A stretch of 64,000 nt of DNA from Nocardia colli. Lineage in GTDB: Bacteria > Actinomycetota > Actinomycetes > Mycobacteriales > Mycobacteriaceae. Where the stretch lies: assembly GCF_008704205.1 (NCBI RefSeq), contig NZ_VXLC01000008.1, positions 310,001 to 374,000 on the forward strand, written 5' to 3'. The number at the start of each line of letters is the position of its first letter. Position 1 is the first letter of the stretch. Below, piece by piece: positions 43,386 through 51,996 of this stretch. The translations under genes were made by a program, and so were the position numbers. The notes beneath the pieces were generated by a model that was not told the origin of the DNA, did not search any database, and saw only the letters and a list, made by a program, of their open reading frames with translations.

Positions 43386-44329
43386 TCAGCCGAGCAGTCC
43401 TTCCAGCGCTTTCACGCGTCCCGGTCGACGCAGCTTGGCCATGCCCTTCGCCTCGATCTGGCGGGCGCGTTCGCGGGAGAATCCGTAGGTCTTGCCGATC
43501 TCGTCGAGCGTCTTCGGGTCGGCGCCGTCGAGGCCGAAGCGCAGGGCGATCACCCGGGCCTCGCGGTCGGTCAGGCCGGTGAGGACCTCGGCGAGCTGGC
43601 GTTTTATCACCGTCGCGAGGGCCGTCTCGGCGGGATCGGGCGCGGTGTCGGCGAGGAGTTCGCCGAACTCGGCGGTGTCGTCGGCGCCCACCGGGGTGTG
43701 CAGCGAAATCGTTCGCGCGCATGGTCGAGCACCTCGCGCACCTTGTCCGGGGTCAGGTCGAGTTCGGCGGCCAGTTCGGCGACTGTGACGTCGCGCCCGA
43801 GTTGCTGGGTGAGTGCCCGGCGGGTGCGGGTCACCCGGTTCAGCACCTCGACGACGTGCACCGGGATGCGGATGGTGCGGCCCTGGTCGGCCAGCGCGCG
43901 GCCGATGCCCTGCTTGATCCACCAGGTGGCGTAGGTGGAGAACTTCAGGCCGCGGTGGTGATCGAACTTCTCCACCGCGCGGATCATGCCGAGGGTGCCC
44001 TCCTGCACCAGGTCGAGCAGTGAGATGCCGACCGGTGTCGGGTAGCGCTTGGCGATCGAGACGACGAGGCGCAGGTTGGCCTCGATCATGTGGTCCTTGG
44101 CGCGTTGGCCGTCGGCGATTCGGCGACGCAACTCACGCTGGTCCGCGGGGTCGGCGGTGGCGAGTTGCTCGGCGGCGCGGACACCCGATTCGATGCGCTC
44201 CGCCAGCTCGACCTCCTGCGTGGCGGTGAGCAGCGGGGTGCGGGCGATGAGCCGCAGGTAGTCGCGGACCGGGTCTTCGCTGACCGTGCCGGAGACGCGG
44301 GTGGGGCGGGCGGTGCAGAGCTGGGTCAC
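43386..44329 (-). pseudogene. Group 2 sigma-70 factor (SigB-like) with one-base frameshift
   Basis: The N-terminal reading frame (GTG 44329) carries sigma regions 1.2, 2 and 3: DPVRDYLRLIARTPLLTATQEVELAERI, DLVQEGTLGMIRAVEKFD, RGLKFSTYATWWIKQGIGRAL. After DHARE it leaves the family frame at about 43713. The rest (ISLHTPVGADDTAEF, then region 4 with VIALRFGLDG and FSRERARQIEAKGMAKLR) continues in the next frame to 43386. One missing C between GAA and the following ATT would restore DHAREPISLHTP. This is a sequencing error or a real inactivating mutation. Translated as written it would end at 43607, without region 4. Confidence 0.85.
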
Positions 44330-44355
44330 GGGTGAGTCCTTCCGAAGGGAGCGAA

Positions 44356-44384
44356 CCGGGCGCCGGCACAAGGCCGGCGCCCGG
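44356..44384 (-). terminator. Hairpin between small ORF and sigma gene
   Basis: CCGGGCGCCGGC and GCCGGCGCCCGG pair perfectly over 12 bases with a five-base loop. On the minus strand it lies between the small basic protein gene and the sigma gene. There is no U-run after it, so it may be an attenuator, processing barrier or factor-dependent terminator. Confidence 0.5.
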
Positions 44385-44403
44385 CGGGTCGGGCACTCGA
44401 CGA

Positions 44404-44613
44404 TCAGCCGCGGCCGGGGATGCGCAGCGGGCGCTGCGGGGCCGCGCGGAACGCGGCCTGGCTGCGAGACAGTCCCGCGCTCTTGCGGTCGAGCCGGGGC
44501 GCGGCCGGGAATCCGTTGGTGCGCTGCTTCTTTCGCTCGGACGCGCGGTCACTCGGCGCGAAGCGGTTCAGGACTGCGTCGATGGTGTTTTGCGCGGTGG
44601 TCTTGTCGGCCAT
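44404..44613 (-). CDS. Small basic protein upstream of sigma gene
   Basis: A 69-residue Arg/Lys-rich protein with no recognised domain: MADKTTAQNTIDAVLNRFAP, then RASERKKQR and a polybasic end. ATG 44613 has AAGGGA upstream; an ATG at 44685 would give 93 residues. It shares strand with the sigma gene but a strong hairpin lies between. It could bind nucleic acid, or it may simply be disordered; no function is inferred. Confidence 0.55.
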   Translation of the reverse strand: MADKTTAQNTIDAVLNRFAPSDRASERKKQRTNGFPAAPRLDRKSAGLSRSQAAFRAAPQRPLRIPGRG

Positions 44614-44733
44614 GGTGGCTGGTCCCTTTCGGTCGGTGCTGGCGCTGGTGCGGGCCGGGGTCGCTTCGACAAGTCCGTGATTCATACGCGGTGGCGCTCC
44701 TTCGTTCTCGGTAACGAGGACAAAATTAGAACA

Positions 44734-44766
44734 GACCTAAAAATATGTCAAGCATAAATTTTGGTC
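44734..44766. promoter_or_regulatory. AT-rich dyad before TetR gene
   Basis: GACC-T-AAAA at the left and AATTTTGGTC at the right form an imperfect inverted repeat around an AT-rich centre, 22 bases before the TetR start at 44788. A likely autoregulatory operator that may also control the divergent small ORF and sigma gene. Confidence 0.4.
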
Positions 44767-44787
44767 GGTATCAGATATGGTGATCGC

Positions 44788-45423
44788 ATGAGCACAGAGA
44801 CGTTGAGCCTCCGGGACCGGAAAAAAGCGCAGACCAGGGAGAACATCTCCCATCAGGCGACCGTGCTGTTCCTCGAACACGGCTACGACAAGGTGACGAT
44901 CGCCGACGTCGCGGCCGCCGCGCAGGTCGCCAAGATGACGGTGACCAACTACTTCCCGCGCAAGGAAGACCTGGCGCTCGATCTGCACGACGTGTTCGTG
45001 GATCAGCTCGCGCGGATCGTGCGCGAGCGCGAGCCCGGCCAATCCGCGCTGGCGGCGCTGCGGGCGGCCTATCTGACCGCGGCGGCCGAGCAGGATCCGG
45101 TGGCCGGGTTCTCCGGGCCGGAGTTCGCCAAGCTGATCAGCGACAGCCCGGCGCTGGTCGCGCGGCTGCGCGAATTCCACGACGAGCGCGAACAGTCGCT
45201 CGCGGACACCTTGGCGGCCGAAACCGGCTCGGCGGCAACGGATATCACGCCGCGCGTGGCGGCCGCGCAATTAGGCGGGGTGCATCGGGTGCTGTTCGAC
45301 GAGACCATGCGCCGCACCCTCGACGGTCAGTCGAACGACGAAATCGCCACGGCCATCATCGAATACATCGGCACGGCGTTCGACGCGCTGGCCCCGTCGC
45401 TGAACGACTACGCCGTGCGCTGA
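44788..45423 (+). CDS. TetR family transcriptional regulator
   Basis: A 211-residue TetR: HTH (RENISHQATVLFLEHGYDKVTIADVAAAAQVAKMTVTNYFPRKEDLA, about 17-60) with a variable ligand domain. ATG 44788. Its end overlaps the next, convergent TetR gene by 16 bases. Confidence 0.88.
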   Translation: MSTETLSLRDRKKAQTRENISHQATVLFLEHGYDKVTIADVAAAAQVAKMTVTNYFPRKEDLALDLHDVFVDQLARIVREREPGQSALAALRAAYLTAAAEQDPVAGFSGPEFAKLISDSPALVARLREFHDEREQSLADTLAAETGSAATDITPRVAAAQLGGVHRVLFDETMRRTLDGQSNDEIATAIIEYIGTAFDALAPSLNDYAVR

Positions 45424-46052
45424 TCAGGAACTTCCAGCAGCGACAGCGCGATCGGCACCAGCAATTCCACCAGTTCGCCGACCGCGGGCCGCGGATCGGC
45501 CAGCACCCATTCGTGCGCGAGTCCGTTGATCGCGCCGATGAGAGCGCTTGCGCCCCAGGCACTTCCGCCGCGAATCCGGGCGCCCGGCGCCACTGTCGGC
45601 ACCAGACTGTTCTCCAGCAGCGCGGCCCACGCGTGCCGCCGTTCCCGGCGGTGCCGCTCCATCCGGTCGCTGACGCCGACCACCTCGACGAAGGCGACCT
45701 TGGCCCGATACGGGTCCGAGCCGATCGAGCCGAGGTAGGCCGCGACCATGGCGGTCATCGCCGCGGTCATGTCGACCTGCGGATCGAGTTCGGCCAGCGC
45801 CACGACGAGCACGCCCGCCGCGTCGTCCTGGATCCGGTCGTAGGCGGCGACCAGCACGTCCTCCCTGGTCTGGAACTCCTCGTAGAACTGCCGCTTGGAC
45901 AGCGACGCGGCGGCGCAGACGTCGGCGAGCGAGCAGTTGGCGTAGCCGCGTTCGGCGAAGATCCGGGTCGCCGCGTCGAGGAACCGCGCGCGGCGCTCGG
46001 CCTTGCGTTCCGTTACGGCGCGTCCGCCGTATTGCCTGCCCACGATGGTCAC
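45408..46052 (-). CDS. TetR family transcriptional regulator
   Basis: A 214-residue TetR with HTH (RRARFLDAATRIFAERGYANCSLADVCAAASLSKRQFYEEFQTREDVL). GTG 46052 is preferred to an earlier start whose residues look random. It is divergent from the secretory lipase gene (196 bases), which it may control. Confidence 0.85.
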   Translation of the reverse strand: MTIVGRQYGGRAVTERKAERRARFLDAATRIFAERGYANCSLADVCAAASLSKRQFYEEFQTREDVLVAAYDRIQDDAAGVLVVALAELDPQVDMTAAMTAMVAAYLGSIGSDPYRAKVAFVEVVGVSDRMERHRRERRHAWAALLENSLVPTVAPGARIRGGSAWGASALIGAINGLAHEWVLADPRPAVGELVELLVPIALSLLEVPDQRTA

Positions 46053-46248
46053 CCGTCCACCGTATCGGAGCCACCGCCGCAACCGTCGTGACCAGGCACG
46101 TTCACGTCGGGCGCGAACGTGCGGCAACCAGGCTGCCGGATAGGTCTCACCGACCGGCATTTGTGATCCGCGTCATGGCGTTGCATACTCGACGCATCTG
46201 AAACCAACTGGGCTCACATGTGCGTCCGGGCAACAAAGAGGTTGATCT

Positions 46249-47655
46249 GTGGTTACTCCGCACAAGCACGCATCGAAGCTGCTCGTCGCCCTCGCCGCGC
46301 TGGCGATCGGGCTGCCGTTCGCCCTCGCCGGGCCTGCCGTCGCCGAGCCGGACACTCCCCCGGTCCAGCCCGCGCTGCAGTTCCCGATTCCGCCCATGCC
46401 GCCCGGCTTCGACCCGGCGTTCTATCGCCCGGCGCCGGAGTCCTACGCGAATCTCGAACCGGGACAGCTCATTGCGGCCCGGCAGGTGAATGTCGCCAAT
46501 CTGTCGCTGATCCCGGTCAACGTCGATTCCTGGCAGCTGTCCTACCGGTCGACCAACACCCGCGGCGAGCCGATCGCTGCGGTGGCGACCGTGCTGAAGC
46601 CGCGCGGGTACGTCGCGGATCGGCCGCTGTTCTCCTATCAGATCGCCGAGGACTCCACCGGCAACTACTGCATGCCGTCCTATCAACTCCAGATGGGTTC
46701 CATCCCAGCGACATTGACCGGCTCGGTCCTCGTCGCCGCTCAGTTCCTGGAGGTGCAGGCGGCGCTGGCACAAGGCTGGGCGGTGGTCGTGCCCGATCAT
46801 CAAGGCCCCGATTCGGCCTATGCCGCAGGACCTTTGGCCGGCCGGATCACCCTGGACGGCATTCGCGCAGCGGAGCGCTTCGATCCGATGCAGTTGTCCG
46901 GCAACAACACTCGGGTCGGGATGATGGGATATTCCGGCGGTGCGATCGCCACCGGCCATGCCGCTGAACTGAAGCAAAGCTACGCGCCGGAACTCGACGT
47001 CGTCGGCGTCGCCGAGGGCGGCATCCCCGCCGACCTGTCCGCCGCGCTGAAGATGGCCAACGGCAATCTCTCCGCCGGGCTGATCTTCGCCGGCGCGATC
47101 GGCGTCTCCCGCGAATACCCGGAGCTGCGAAACTTCCTGAATACCAACATGAACGGCCTCGGCCAGCTGATGATGGCGGCGAAGGACCAGCTCTGCGCGA
47201 GCTACCAGTCGATCTTCTTCCCGTTCGCGGACAACGTCGGCATGCTGGCGAAGAATCCGTTCACCGATCCCACGGTGGTCGCGGTGCTGGACAAGACCAA
47301 GATGGGCAAGGCGGTGCCGGACATGCCGATGTTCATGTTCCAGGCGAACCCGGACTGGCTGATCCCGGTGGGTCCGGTCAACGACCTCGTCGCCTACTAC
47401 GCGCAGGATCCGAACGCGCGGGTCGAGTACGTGCGCGATCACTTCAGCGAGCACCTGACCCTCGACCCGATCGGCGCGCCGCGCGCGCTGCTGTGGCTGA
47501 AAGATCGGTTCGCCGGCAAACCTGTGGCACCCGGCGTCACCACCACCGATGTCGGCTCGATGATGCTCGACCCCGCGACCTGGCAGGTGTGGGGCGACAC
47601 GGTCGGCACCACGCTCGCCGCCGCGTTCCAGCAACCAATCGGCAGCGGACGCTGA
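46249..47655 (+). CDS. Secretory lipase (LIP family)
   Basis: A 468-residue exported hydrolase. Signal peptide to about AVAEP (residue 33). The nucleophile is in GMMGYSGGAIATG, and the sequence follows the secreted LIP lipase family (LSYRSTNTRGEPIAAVATVLKP; WAVVVPDHQGPDSAYAAGP; ANPDWLIPVGPV). GTG 46249 has AGAGG seven bases upstream. Likely degrades host or environmental lipids outside the cell. Confidence 0.9.
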   Translation: MVTPHKHASKLLVALAALAIGLPFALAGPAVAEPDTPPVQPALQFPIPPMPPGFDPAFYRPAPESYANLEPGQLIAARQVNVANLSLIPVNVDSWQLSYRSTNTRGEPIAAVATVLKPRGYVADRPLFSYQIAEDSTGNYCMPSYQLQMGSIPATLTGSVLVAAQFLEVQAALAQGWAVVVPDHQGPDSAYAAGPLAGRITLDGIRAAERFDPMQLSGNNTRVGMMGYSGGAIATGHAAELKQSYAPELDVVGVAEGGIPADLSAALKMANGNLSAGLIFAGAIGVSREYPELRNFLNTNMNGLGQLMMAAKDQLCASYQSIFFPFADNVGMLAKNPFTDPTVVAVLDKTKMGKAVPDMPMFMFQANPDWLIPVGPVNDLVAYYAQDPNARVEYVRDHFSEHLTLDPIGAPRALLWLKDRFAGKPVAPGVTTTDVGSMMLDPATWQVWGDTVGTTLAAAFQQPIGSGR

Positions 47656-47803
47656 GTGAACTCTGGGTGGGCAGAATGTGATCTGTAGCGAGCGTGTGGC
47701 AGCCGGCGCAGAGCGCTGTTGTTATAGCGCTCGACCGAGTGACAGTCATCACCTCCGTCTGAGACACTCATCGACAGATCGCGGGGAAACCCTTCCCCAG
47801 GAA

Positions 47804-47819
47804 CTTACTCCAGAGTAAG
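47804..47819. promoter_or_regulatory. Perfect palindrome before SDR gene
   Basis: CTTACTC-CA-GAGTAAG has seven-base arms; the right arm overlaps the ribosome-binding AAGG before ATG 47828. A repressor bound here would block both transcription and translation. TetR-type geometry. Confidence 0.55.
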
Positions 47820-47827
47820 GTTATTTC

Positions 47828-48703
47828 ATGGCGTGGAAACCTTCTGAAATCCCGGATCAGACCGGACGCACCTTCGTGATCACCGGCGCGAACGGCGGGT
47901 TGGGCGCCGTGACCACCGAGGTGCTCGCGGCCAACGGCGCGACCGTCATCATGGCCTGCCGCAACGCGGCCAAGGCCCAGGCGGTCGCCGACGGCATCAC
48001 CGGCGACGTCCGGGTGGCCGAGCTGGACCTGTCCGACCTGGCCTCGGTGCGCAAGTTCGCCGACGAGCAGGCCGAGTTCGACGTGCTGATCAACAACGCG
48101 GGCCTGATGAACGTCCCGTTCTCCCGGACCAAGGACGGCTTCGAGACCCAGTGGGGCGTCGACCACCTGGCCCACTACGCGCTCACCGGCCTGCTGCTCG
48201 ATCGCATCCGCGACCGGGTGGTGACGCTGGCCAGCATCGCGCACAAGCAGACGCCGAAGCTGTGGGTGGACGATCTCAACTACGAGCACCGTCGCTACCA
48301 GCGCAATCTCGCCTATGCGCAGGCGAAGCTGTCGAACCTGATGTTCGCTCGGGAACTGCAGCGCCGGCTGGCCGAATCCGGTTCGAGCAAGCGGTCTTAC
48401 GGGGTGCACCCCGGTGTCTCGGCCACCGACCTGTTCGCCCGGACCGAGACCCCGATCGACCGGATCATCAAGCCGTTCGTCGCGATCGTCGGCCATCCGC
48501 CGAGGAAGGCCGCGCACTCCTCGCTGTTCGCCGCGACCGTGCCCGATGCCGATCCCGAGGTCTACTGGGGTCCGCGCCGGTTCTTCCAGACCCAGGGTCC
48601 GGTGGAGTCGTCGCCGTCGAGCCGGCTGTCCAAGAACAAGGACCTGTGGAAGCGGCTCTGGGAGGAATCCGAGCGGCTGACCGGAGTCACCTACAAGTTC
48701 TGA
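47828..48703 (+). CDS. Short-chain dehydrogenase/reductase
   Basis: A 291-residue SDR resembling retinol-dehydrogenase/protochlorophyllide-reductase-like actinobacterial enzymes: TGANGGLGA, NNAGLM, catalytic Ser in TLASIAH and YAQAK. The long C-terminal part (GPRRFFQTQGPVESSPSS) is typical of this subgroup. A hairpin terminator (48709-48739) follows. Substrate unknown. Confidence 0.88.
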   Translation: MAWKPSEIPDQTGRTFVITGANGGLGAVTTEVLAANGATVIMACRNAAKAQAVADGITGDVRVAELDLSDLASVRKFADEQAEFDVLINNAGLMNVPFSRTKDGFETQWGVDHLAHYALTGLLLDRIRDRVVTLASIAHKQTPKLWVDDLNYEHRRYQRNLAYAQAKLSNLMFARELQRRLAESGSSKRSYGVHPGVSATDLFARTETPIDRIIKPFVAIVGHPPRKAAHSSLFAATVPDADPEVYWGPRRFFQTQGPVESSPSSRLSKNKDLWKRLWEESERLTGVTYKF

Positions 48704-48708
48704 GCCCG

Positions 48709-48740
48709 ACGACCCGCCCGCGTACCGCCGGCGGGTCGTT
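48709..48740 (+). terminator. Terminator after SDR gene
   Basis: ACGACCCGCC (48709-48718) pairs with GGCGGGTCGT (48730-48739) over ten bases; a T follows. No long U tract. Confidence 0.6.
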
Positions 48741-48811
48741 GCGCGTCCGGGCGGGTTCGGACCGTCGACCTGCTCCTACGGACCGTGTAGTAGACGGGTA
48801 CCGTAGTAGCC

Positions 48812-49264
48812 GTGTCCGCTTCACCCCGCCGCTCGGCACACAATCGCCCGGCCCTCATCGTGCTGGTGATCGTCGCTGCGCTCGGCTGCCTGGCATTGGC
48901 GTGGTGGCAGTGGCAGCGGTTCGAATCGACGAGCGGCACCGGCCAGAATCTGGGTTACGCGCTGCAATGGCCGTTGTTCGCGGCGTTCGCGGTGTTCGCC
49001 TACTTCCGGTTCGTCCGGCTGGAACGCGAGGCCGAGGAGAGCGAGCAGCCCGTCGACGATCAGCCGCGGCCCGCGCCGAAAGCCGTTGCGCCGCGCGAGA
49101 TCCCGGCCGGGCTGCTGCCGGAGCGGCCGAAGGCGGTGCGCGACGAGGATCCGGTGCTCGCCGAATACAACAGGTATCTGGCCGCTCTGCACGCCCAAGA
49201 CATCGATGATCAGGTCCGCGAGGCGGGCCTGCATGCCCGCGACACCGAGAGGAGCGCCGGTTGA
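48812..49264 (+). CDS. lprD: LprD-like conserved membrane protein
   Basis: A 150-residue protein with two hydrophobic segments (about 13-32 and 47-66: LALAWWQWQRFESTSGTGQNLGYALQWPLFAAFAVFAYFRF) and an acidic tail with EIPAGLLPERPK. Position and composition match Rv1343c (LprD) next to DUF3817 in M. tuberculosis. GTG start. It precedes the DUF3817 gene with a four-base overlap. Lipidation is doubtful because the Cys context (ALGC) is weak. Confidence 0.72.
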   Translation: MSASPRRSAHNRPALIVLVIVAALGCLALAWWQWQRFESTSGTGQNLGYALQWPLFAAFAVFAYFRFVRLEREAEESEQPVDDQPRPAPKAVAPREIPAGLLPERPKAVRDEDPVLAEYNRYLAALHAQDIDDQVREAGLHARDTERSAG

Positions 49265-49656
49265 CCGCCAGCGAGAATTCCACCGAGAGCACTGCGGCGC
49301 CGGCCACCGACAGCGTCCTGGCGCCGAAGCCGATCGGCGGGGCGAACACCGCCAAGATCAAGTCGGCGCTGCTGCGTTACCGCACGCTGGCGTGGATCAC
49401 CGGTCTGTGGCTGCTGCTGCTCACCGGCGAGATGATCGCCAAGTACGGCTTCGACGTGCACACACCGAGCTGGATCGCGGTCGTGCACGGGTGGGTGTAC
49501 TTCGTCTACCTGCTGGTCACCGCCGATCTCGCGGTGAAGGTGCGCTGGCCGGTGCTGCGCACGGTCGGCACGCTGCTCGCGGGCACCATTCCGCTGCTGT
49601 CGTTCTTCGTCGAGCATGTGAACGCGAAGAAGGTCAAGCAGGAGTTCGGCGTCTAG
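49261..49656 (+). CDS. DUF3817 integral membrane protein
   Basis: A 131-residue membrane protein with three helices (from LAWITGLWLLLLTGEMI to LLAGTIPLLSFFVEH), of the DUF3817 family (Rv1342c homologue). A TTG start at 49261 overlaps the upstream stop (TTGA), so the pair is coupled. Function unknown. The palindromic repeat copy 3 begins three bases after its stop. Confidence 0.82.
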   Translation: MTASENSTESTAAPATDSVLAPKPIGGANTAKIKSALLRYRTLAWITGLWLLLLTGEMIAKYGFDVHTPSWIAVVHGWVYFVYLLVTADLAVKVRWPVLRTVGTLLAGTIPLLSFFVEHVNAKKVKQEFGV

Positions 49657-49659
49657 CAC

Positions 49660-49729
49660 CGCACCACTTCTGATTTCCCGCACCGAGAATCGCATGCAAA
49701 TCTCGGTGCGGGAAATCAAAAGGCGTGCG
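49660..49729. repeat. 70-bp palindromic repeat, copy 3
   Basis: Arms of 29 bases pair with three mismatches; GCATGC at 49692-49697, 32 bases from the left end, exactly as in the other copies. It occupies almost the whole gap between two convergent genes: three bases after the DUF3817 stop and two before the rdgB stop. Confidence 0.88.
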
Positions 49730-49731
49730 GC

Positions 49732-50343
49732 TCAGCTCTCGGCCAGCTCGGCGAGCGTCGGGAGCAGCTGGGTGAGGGCGCGGCCGCGGTGGGAGACGGC
49801 GTCCTTCTGGGCGGGGGTCAGCTGGGCGGCGGAGGTGTCGCCGCCCTCGGGGATGAACAGCGGGTCGTAGCCGAAACCGCCGTCGCCCAAGGGTTTCCGG
49901 CCGACGACGCCCGGCCATTCGCCGCGCACCACGATTTCCGCGCCGTCGGGGACGACCAGTGCGCAGGTCGAGACGAATCGCGCGCCGCGCCGCTCGTCCG
50001 GCACGTCGCCGAGCTGAGCGAGCAGCAGCGCGTTGTTGGCCGCATCATCGCCGTGCCGGCCCGACCAGCGGCCGGACAGCACGCCGGGCATGCCGTTGAG
50101 CGCGTCCACCTCGATGCCGGAATCGTCTGCGACACAGGCCAATCCGGTGGCGACCGCGCCGTCGCGGGCCTTGGCGAGGGCGTTCTCCTCGAACGTCGCG
50201 CCGGTCTCCGGCGCCTCGTCGTAGGCGGGCACGTCGTCCAGCCCGACGATCTCGATCCCGGCGATGCCCGCGTCGGCGAGAATGCGGCGCAGTTCGTTCA
50301 GCTTCTTGGCATTGCGGCTGGCCACCAGCACACGACGGGCCAT
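49732..50343 (-). CDS. rdgB: RdgB/HAM1 non-canonical purine NTP pyrophosphatase
   Basis: A 203-residue house-cleaning enzyme: VLVASRNAKKLNELRRIL, ADDSGIEVDALNGMPGVLSGRWSG, GFGYDPLFIPEG and SHRGRAL are all present. It hydrolyses ITP, dITP and XTP. ATG 50343. Next to rph, the conserved pair in actinobacteria. Confidence 0.95.
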   Translation of the reverse strand: MARRVLVASRNAKKLNELRRILADAGIAGIEIVGLDDVPAYDEAPETGATFEENALAKARDGAVATGLACVADDSGIEVDALNGMPGVLSGRWSGRHGDDAANNALLLAQLGDVPDERRGARFVSTCALVVPDGAEIVVRGEWPGVVGRKPLGDGGFGYDPLFIPEGGDTSAAQLTPAQKDAVSHRGRALTQLLPTLAELAES

Positions 50344-50345
50344 GA

Positions 50346-51116
50346 CTACTTCTTCTTCGACTCGGACGGCTCCGGCAGCACGCCGGGATAGGGCAGCGCC
50401 AGCGCCTCTTTCTGGATGGCGAAGATCTGCTCGCAGCCGACGACCGCGGAGTCGAGCATCTTGTCCAGGGTGGAGCGCGGGAAGGTGGCGCCCTCGCCGG
50501 TGCCCTGGATCTCGACCAGGGTGCCGGTGTCGGTGGCGACCACGTTCATGTCGACCTCGGCGCGCGAATCCTCTTCGTACGGCAGATCCAGGCGGACCCG
50601 GCCGTCGACGACGCCGACGCTCACCGCGGCGATCGCGCAGGAGATCGGCTGCGGGTCGGCCAGCACGCCCTTGGCGGCCAGGTAGGTGATCGCGTCGACC
50701 AGCGCGACGTAGGCGCCGGTGATGGCGGCGGTCCGGGTGCCGCCGTCGGCCTGCAGGACGTCGCAGTCGATCGCGATGGTGTTCTCGCCGATAGCGGCCA
50801 GGTCGATGCACGCGCGCAGCGAACGGCCGATCAGCCGGCTGATCTCCTGGGTGCGGCCGCCGACCTTGCCCTTCACCGACTCGCGTCCGCTGCGGGTGTG
50901 CGTGGCCGCGGGCAGCATCGCGTATTCGGCGGTGACCCAGCCCAATCCGGAGTCGCGCCGCCACGGCGGCACGCCCTCGGTCACGCTCGCGGTGCACATC
51001 ACCCGCGTCTGACCGAATTCGACCAGCACCGAACCGGCCGGATGCGTGGTGAATCCACGGGTGATCTTTACCTCGCGGAGTTCGTCGTCCGCCCTGCCAT
51101 CGGCTCGTCTAGACAC
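50346..51116 (-). CDS. rph: Ribonuclease PH
   Basis: A 256-residue phosphate-dependent 3' exoribonuclease that trims tRNA precursors: RADGRADDELREVKITRGF start, GSVLVEFGQTRVMCTASVTEGVPPWRR, GRTQEISRLIGRSLRACIDL and DLPYEEDSRAEVDMNVV. Two bases separate it from rdgB. GTG start at 51116. Confidence 0.95.
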   Translation of the reverse strand: MSRRADGRADDELREVKITRGFTTHPAGSVLVEFGQTRVMCTASVTEGVPPWRRDSGLGWVTAEYAMLPAATHTRSGRESVKGKVGGRTQEISRLIGRSLRACIDLAAIGENTIAIDCDVLQADGGTRTAAITGAYVALVDAITYLAAKGVLADPQPISCAIAAVSVGVVDGRVRLDLPYEEDSRAEVDMNVVATDTGTLVEIQGTGEGATFPRSTLDKMLDSAVVGCEQIFAIQKEALALPYPGVLPEPSESKKK

Positions 51117-51162
51117 GCGCCACAGCCTAGGGGATGGCGGTCGACGTCAGCCGGGCACCCGG

Positions 51163-51927
51163 TCAGAGATCGAAGGTTTCACCGGGCGCGACGGCGTGCA
51201 CGGGTCCGGAGAACTGCGCCTTCGCCTCGGCGATGACGTCCTCGCGCGAGGTCCACGGCGGGATGTGGGTGAGCAGCAGCTCCTTCACCCCCGCCCGGGC
51301 CGCGATCTGGCCGGCCTCGGTGCCCGAAAGATGAATGCCGGGCGGCCGATTCGCCGGATCGTGGGTCCAGGACGCCTCGGCCATCAGGATGTCGGCGCCC
51401 TGCGCGAGTTCGTTGACCGAATCGCACATCGCGGTGTCGCCGGTGTAGACGAAGGTGCGTCCGGCGGCCGTGACGATGCGCAGGCCGTAGGACTCCGGCG
51501 GGTGGAACATCCGGCGCGCGGACACGGTGTGACCGGGCCCGAATTCGATCTCCTCGCCGACCGTCCACGGCCGGTGATCGATCACGTCGGACCAGTCGTC
51601 GCATTCGCCGCCGACCTCGGCCGAGGCATTGCCGATGCGCAACGCGCTGTCCGACGGGCCGCGCACGATGGCCCGGCCGACCGGCGGGGCCGGATGGTAG
51701 CGCCGCCAGACCAGCAGGCCCGGCAGATCCAGGCAGTGGTCGGCATGCAGATGGGTGAGGAAGATGTCGACCTCACCGGGATCGGCGTAGCGCTGCAACG
51801 CGCCCAGCACACCGGGACCGAAATCGATCACCACGGGCGTCATATCCGGCCCGGTCAGCAGATAGCCCGACGCTGGGGAATCCGGGCCGGACACACTGCC
51901 CGAGCACCCGAGGACGGTGAGGCGCAT
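51163..51927 (-). CDS. Metallo-beta-lactamase-fold cyclic nucleotide phosphodiesterase (Rv1339-like)
   Basis: A 254-residue MBL-fold protein: the metal-binding HLHADHCLDL motif, VYTGDTAMCDS, and LLLTHIPPW. It matches Rv1339, which hydrolyses cyclic AMP in M. tuberculosis, in position and sequence. ATG 51927. It is the gene next to rph in the conserved order. Confidence 0.88.
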   Translation of the reverse strand: MRLTVLGCSGSVSGPDSPASGYLLTGPDMTPVVIDFGPGVLGALQRYADPGEVDIFLTHLHADHCLDLPGLLVWRRYHPAPPVGRAIVRGPSDSALRIGNASAEVGGECDDWSDVIDHRPWTVGEEIEFGPGHTVSARRMFHPPESYGLRIVTAAGRTFVYTGDTAMCDSVNELAQGADILMAEASWTHDPANRPPGIHLSGTEAGQIAARAGVKELLLTHIPPWTSREDVIAEAKAQFSGPVHAVAPGETFDL

Positions 51928-51996
51928 TCCCCCATGCTCCCACGACGAATTCTCGCTCAAGAACCGATCCCCCACATTCCGTTCCGAGCCGCAGAA

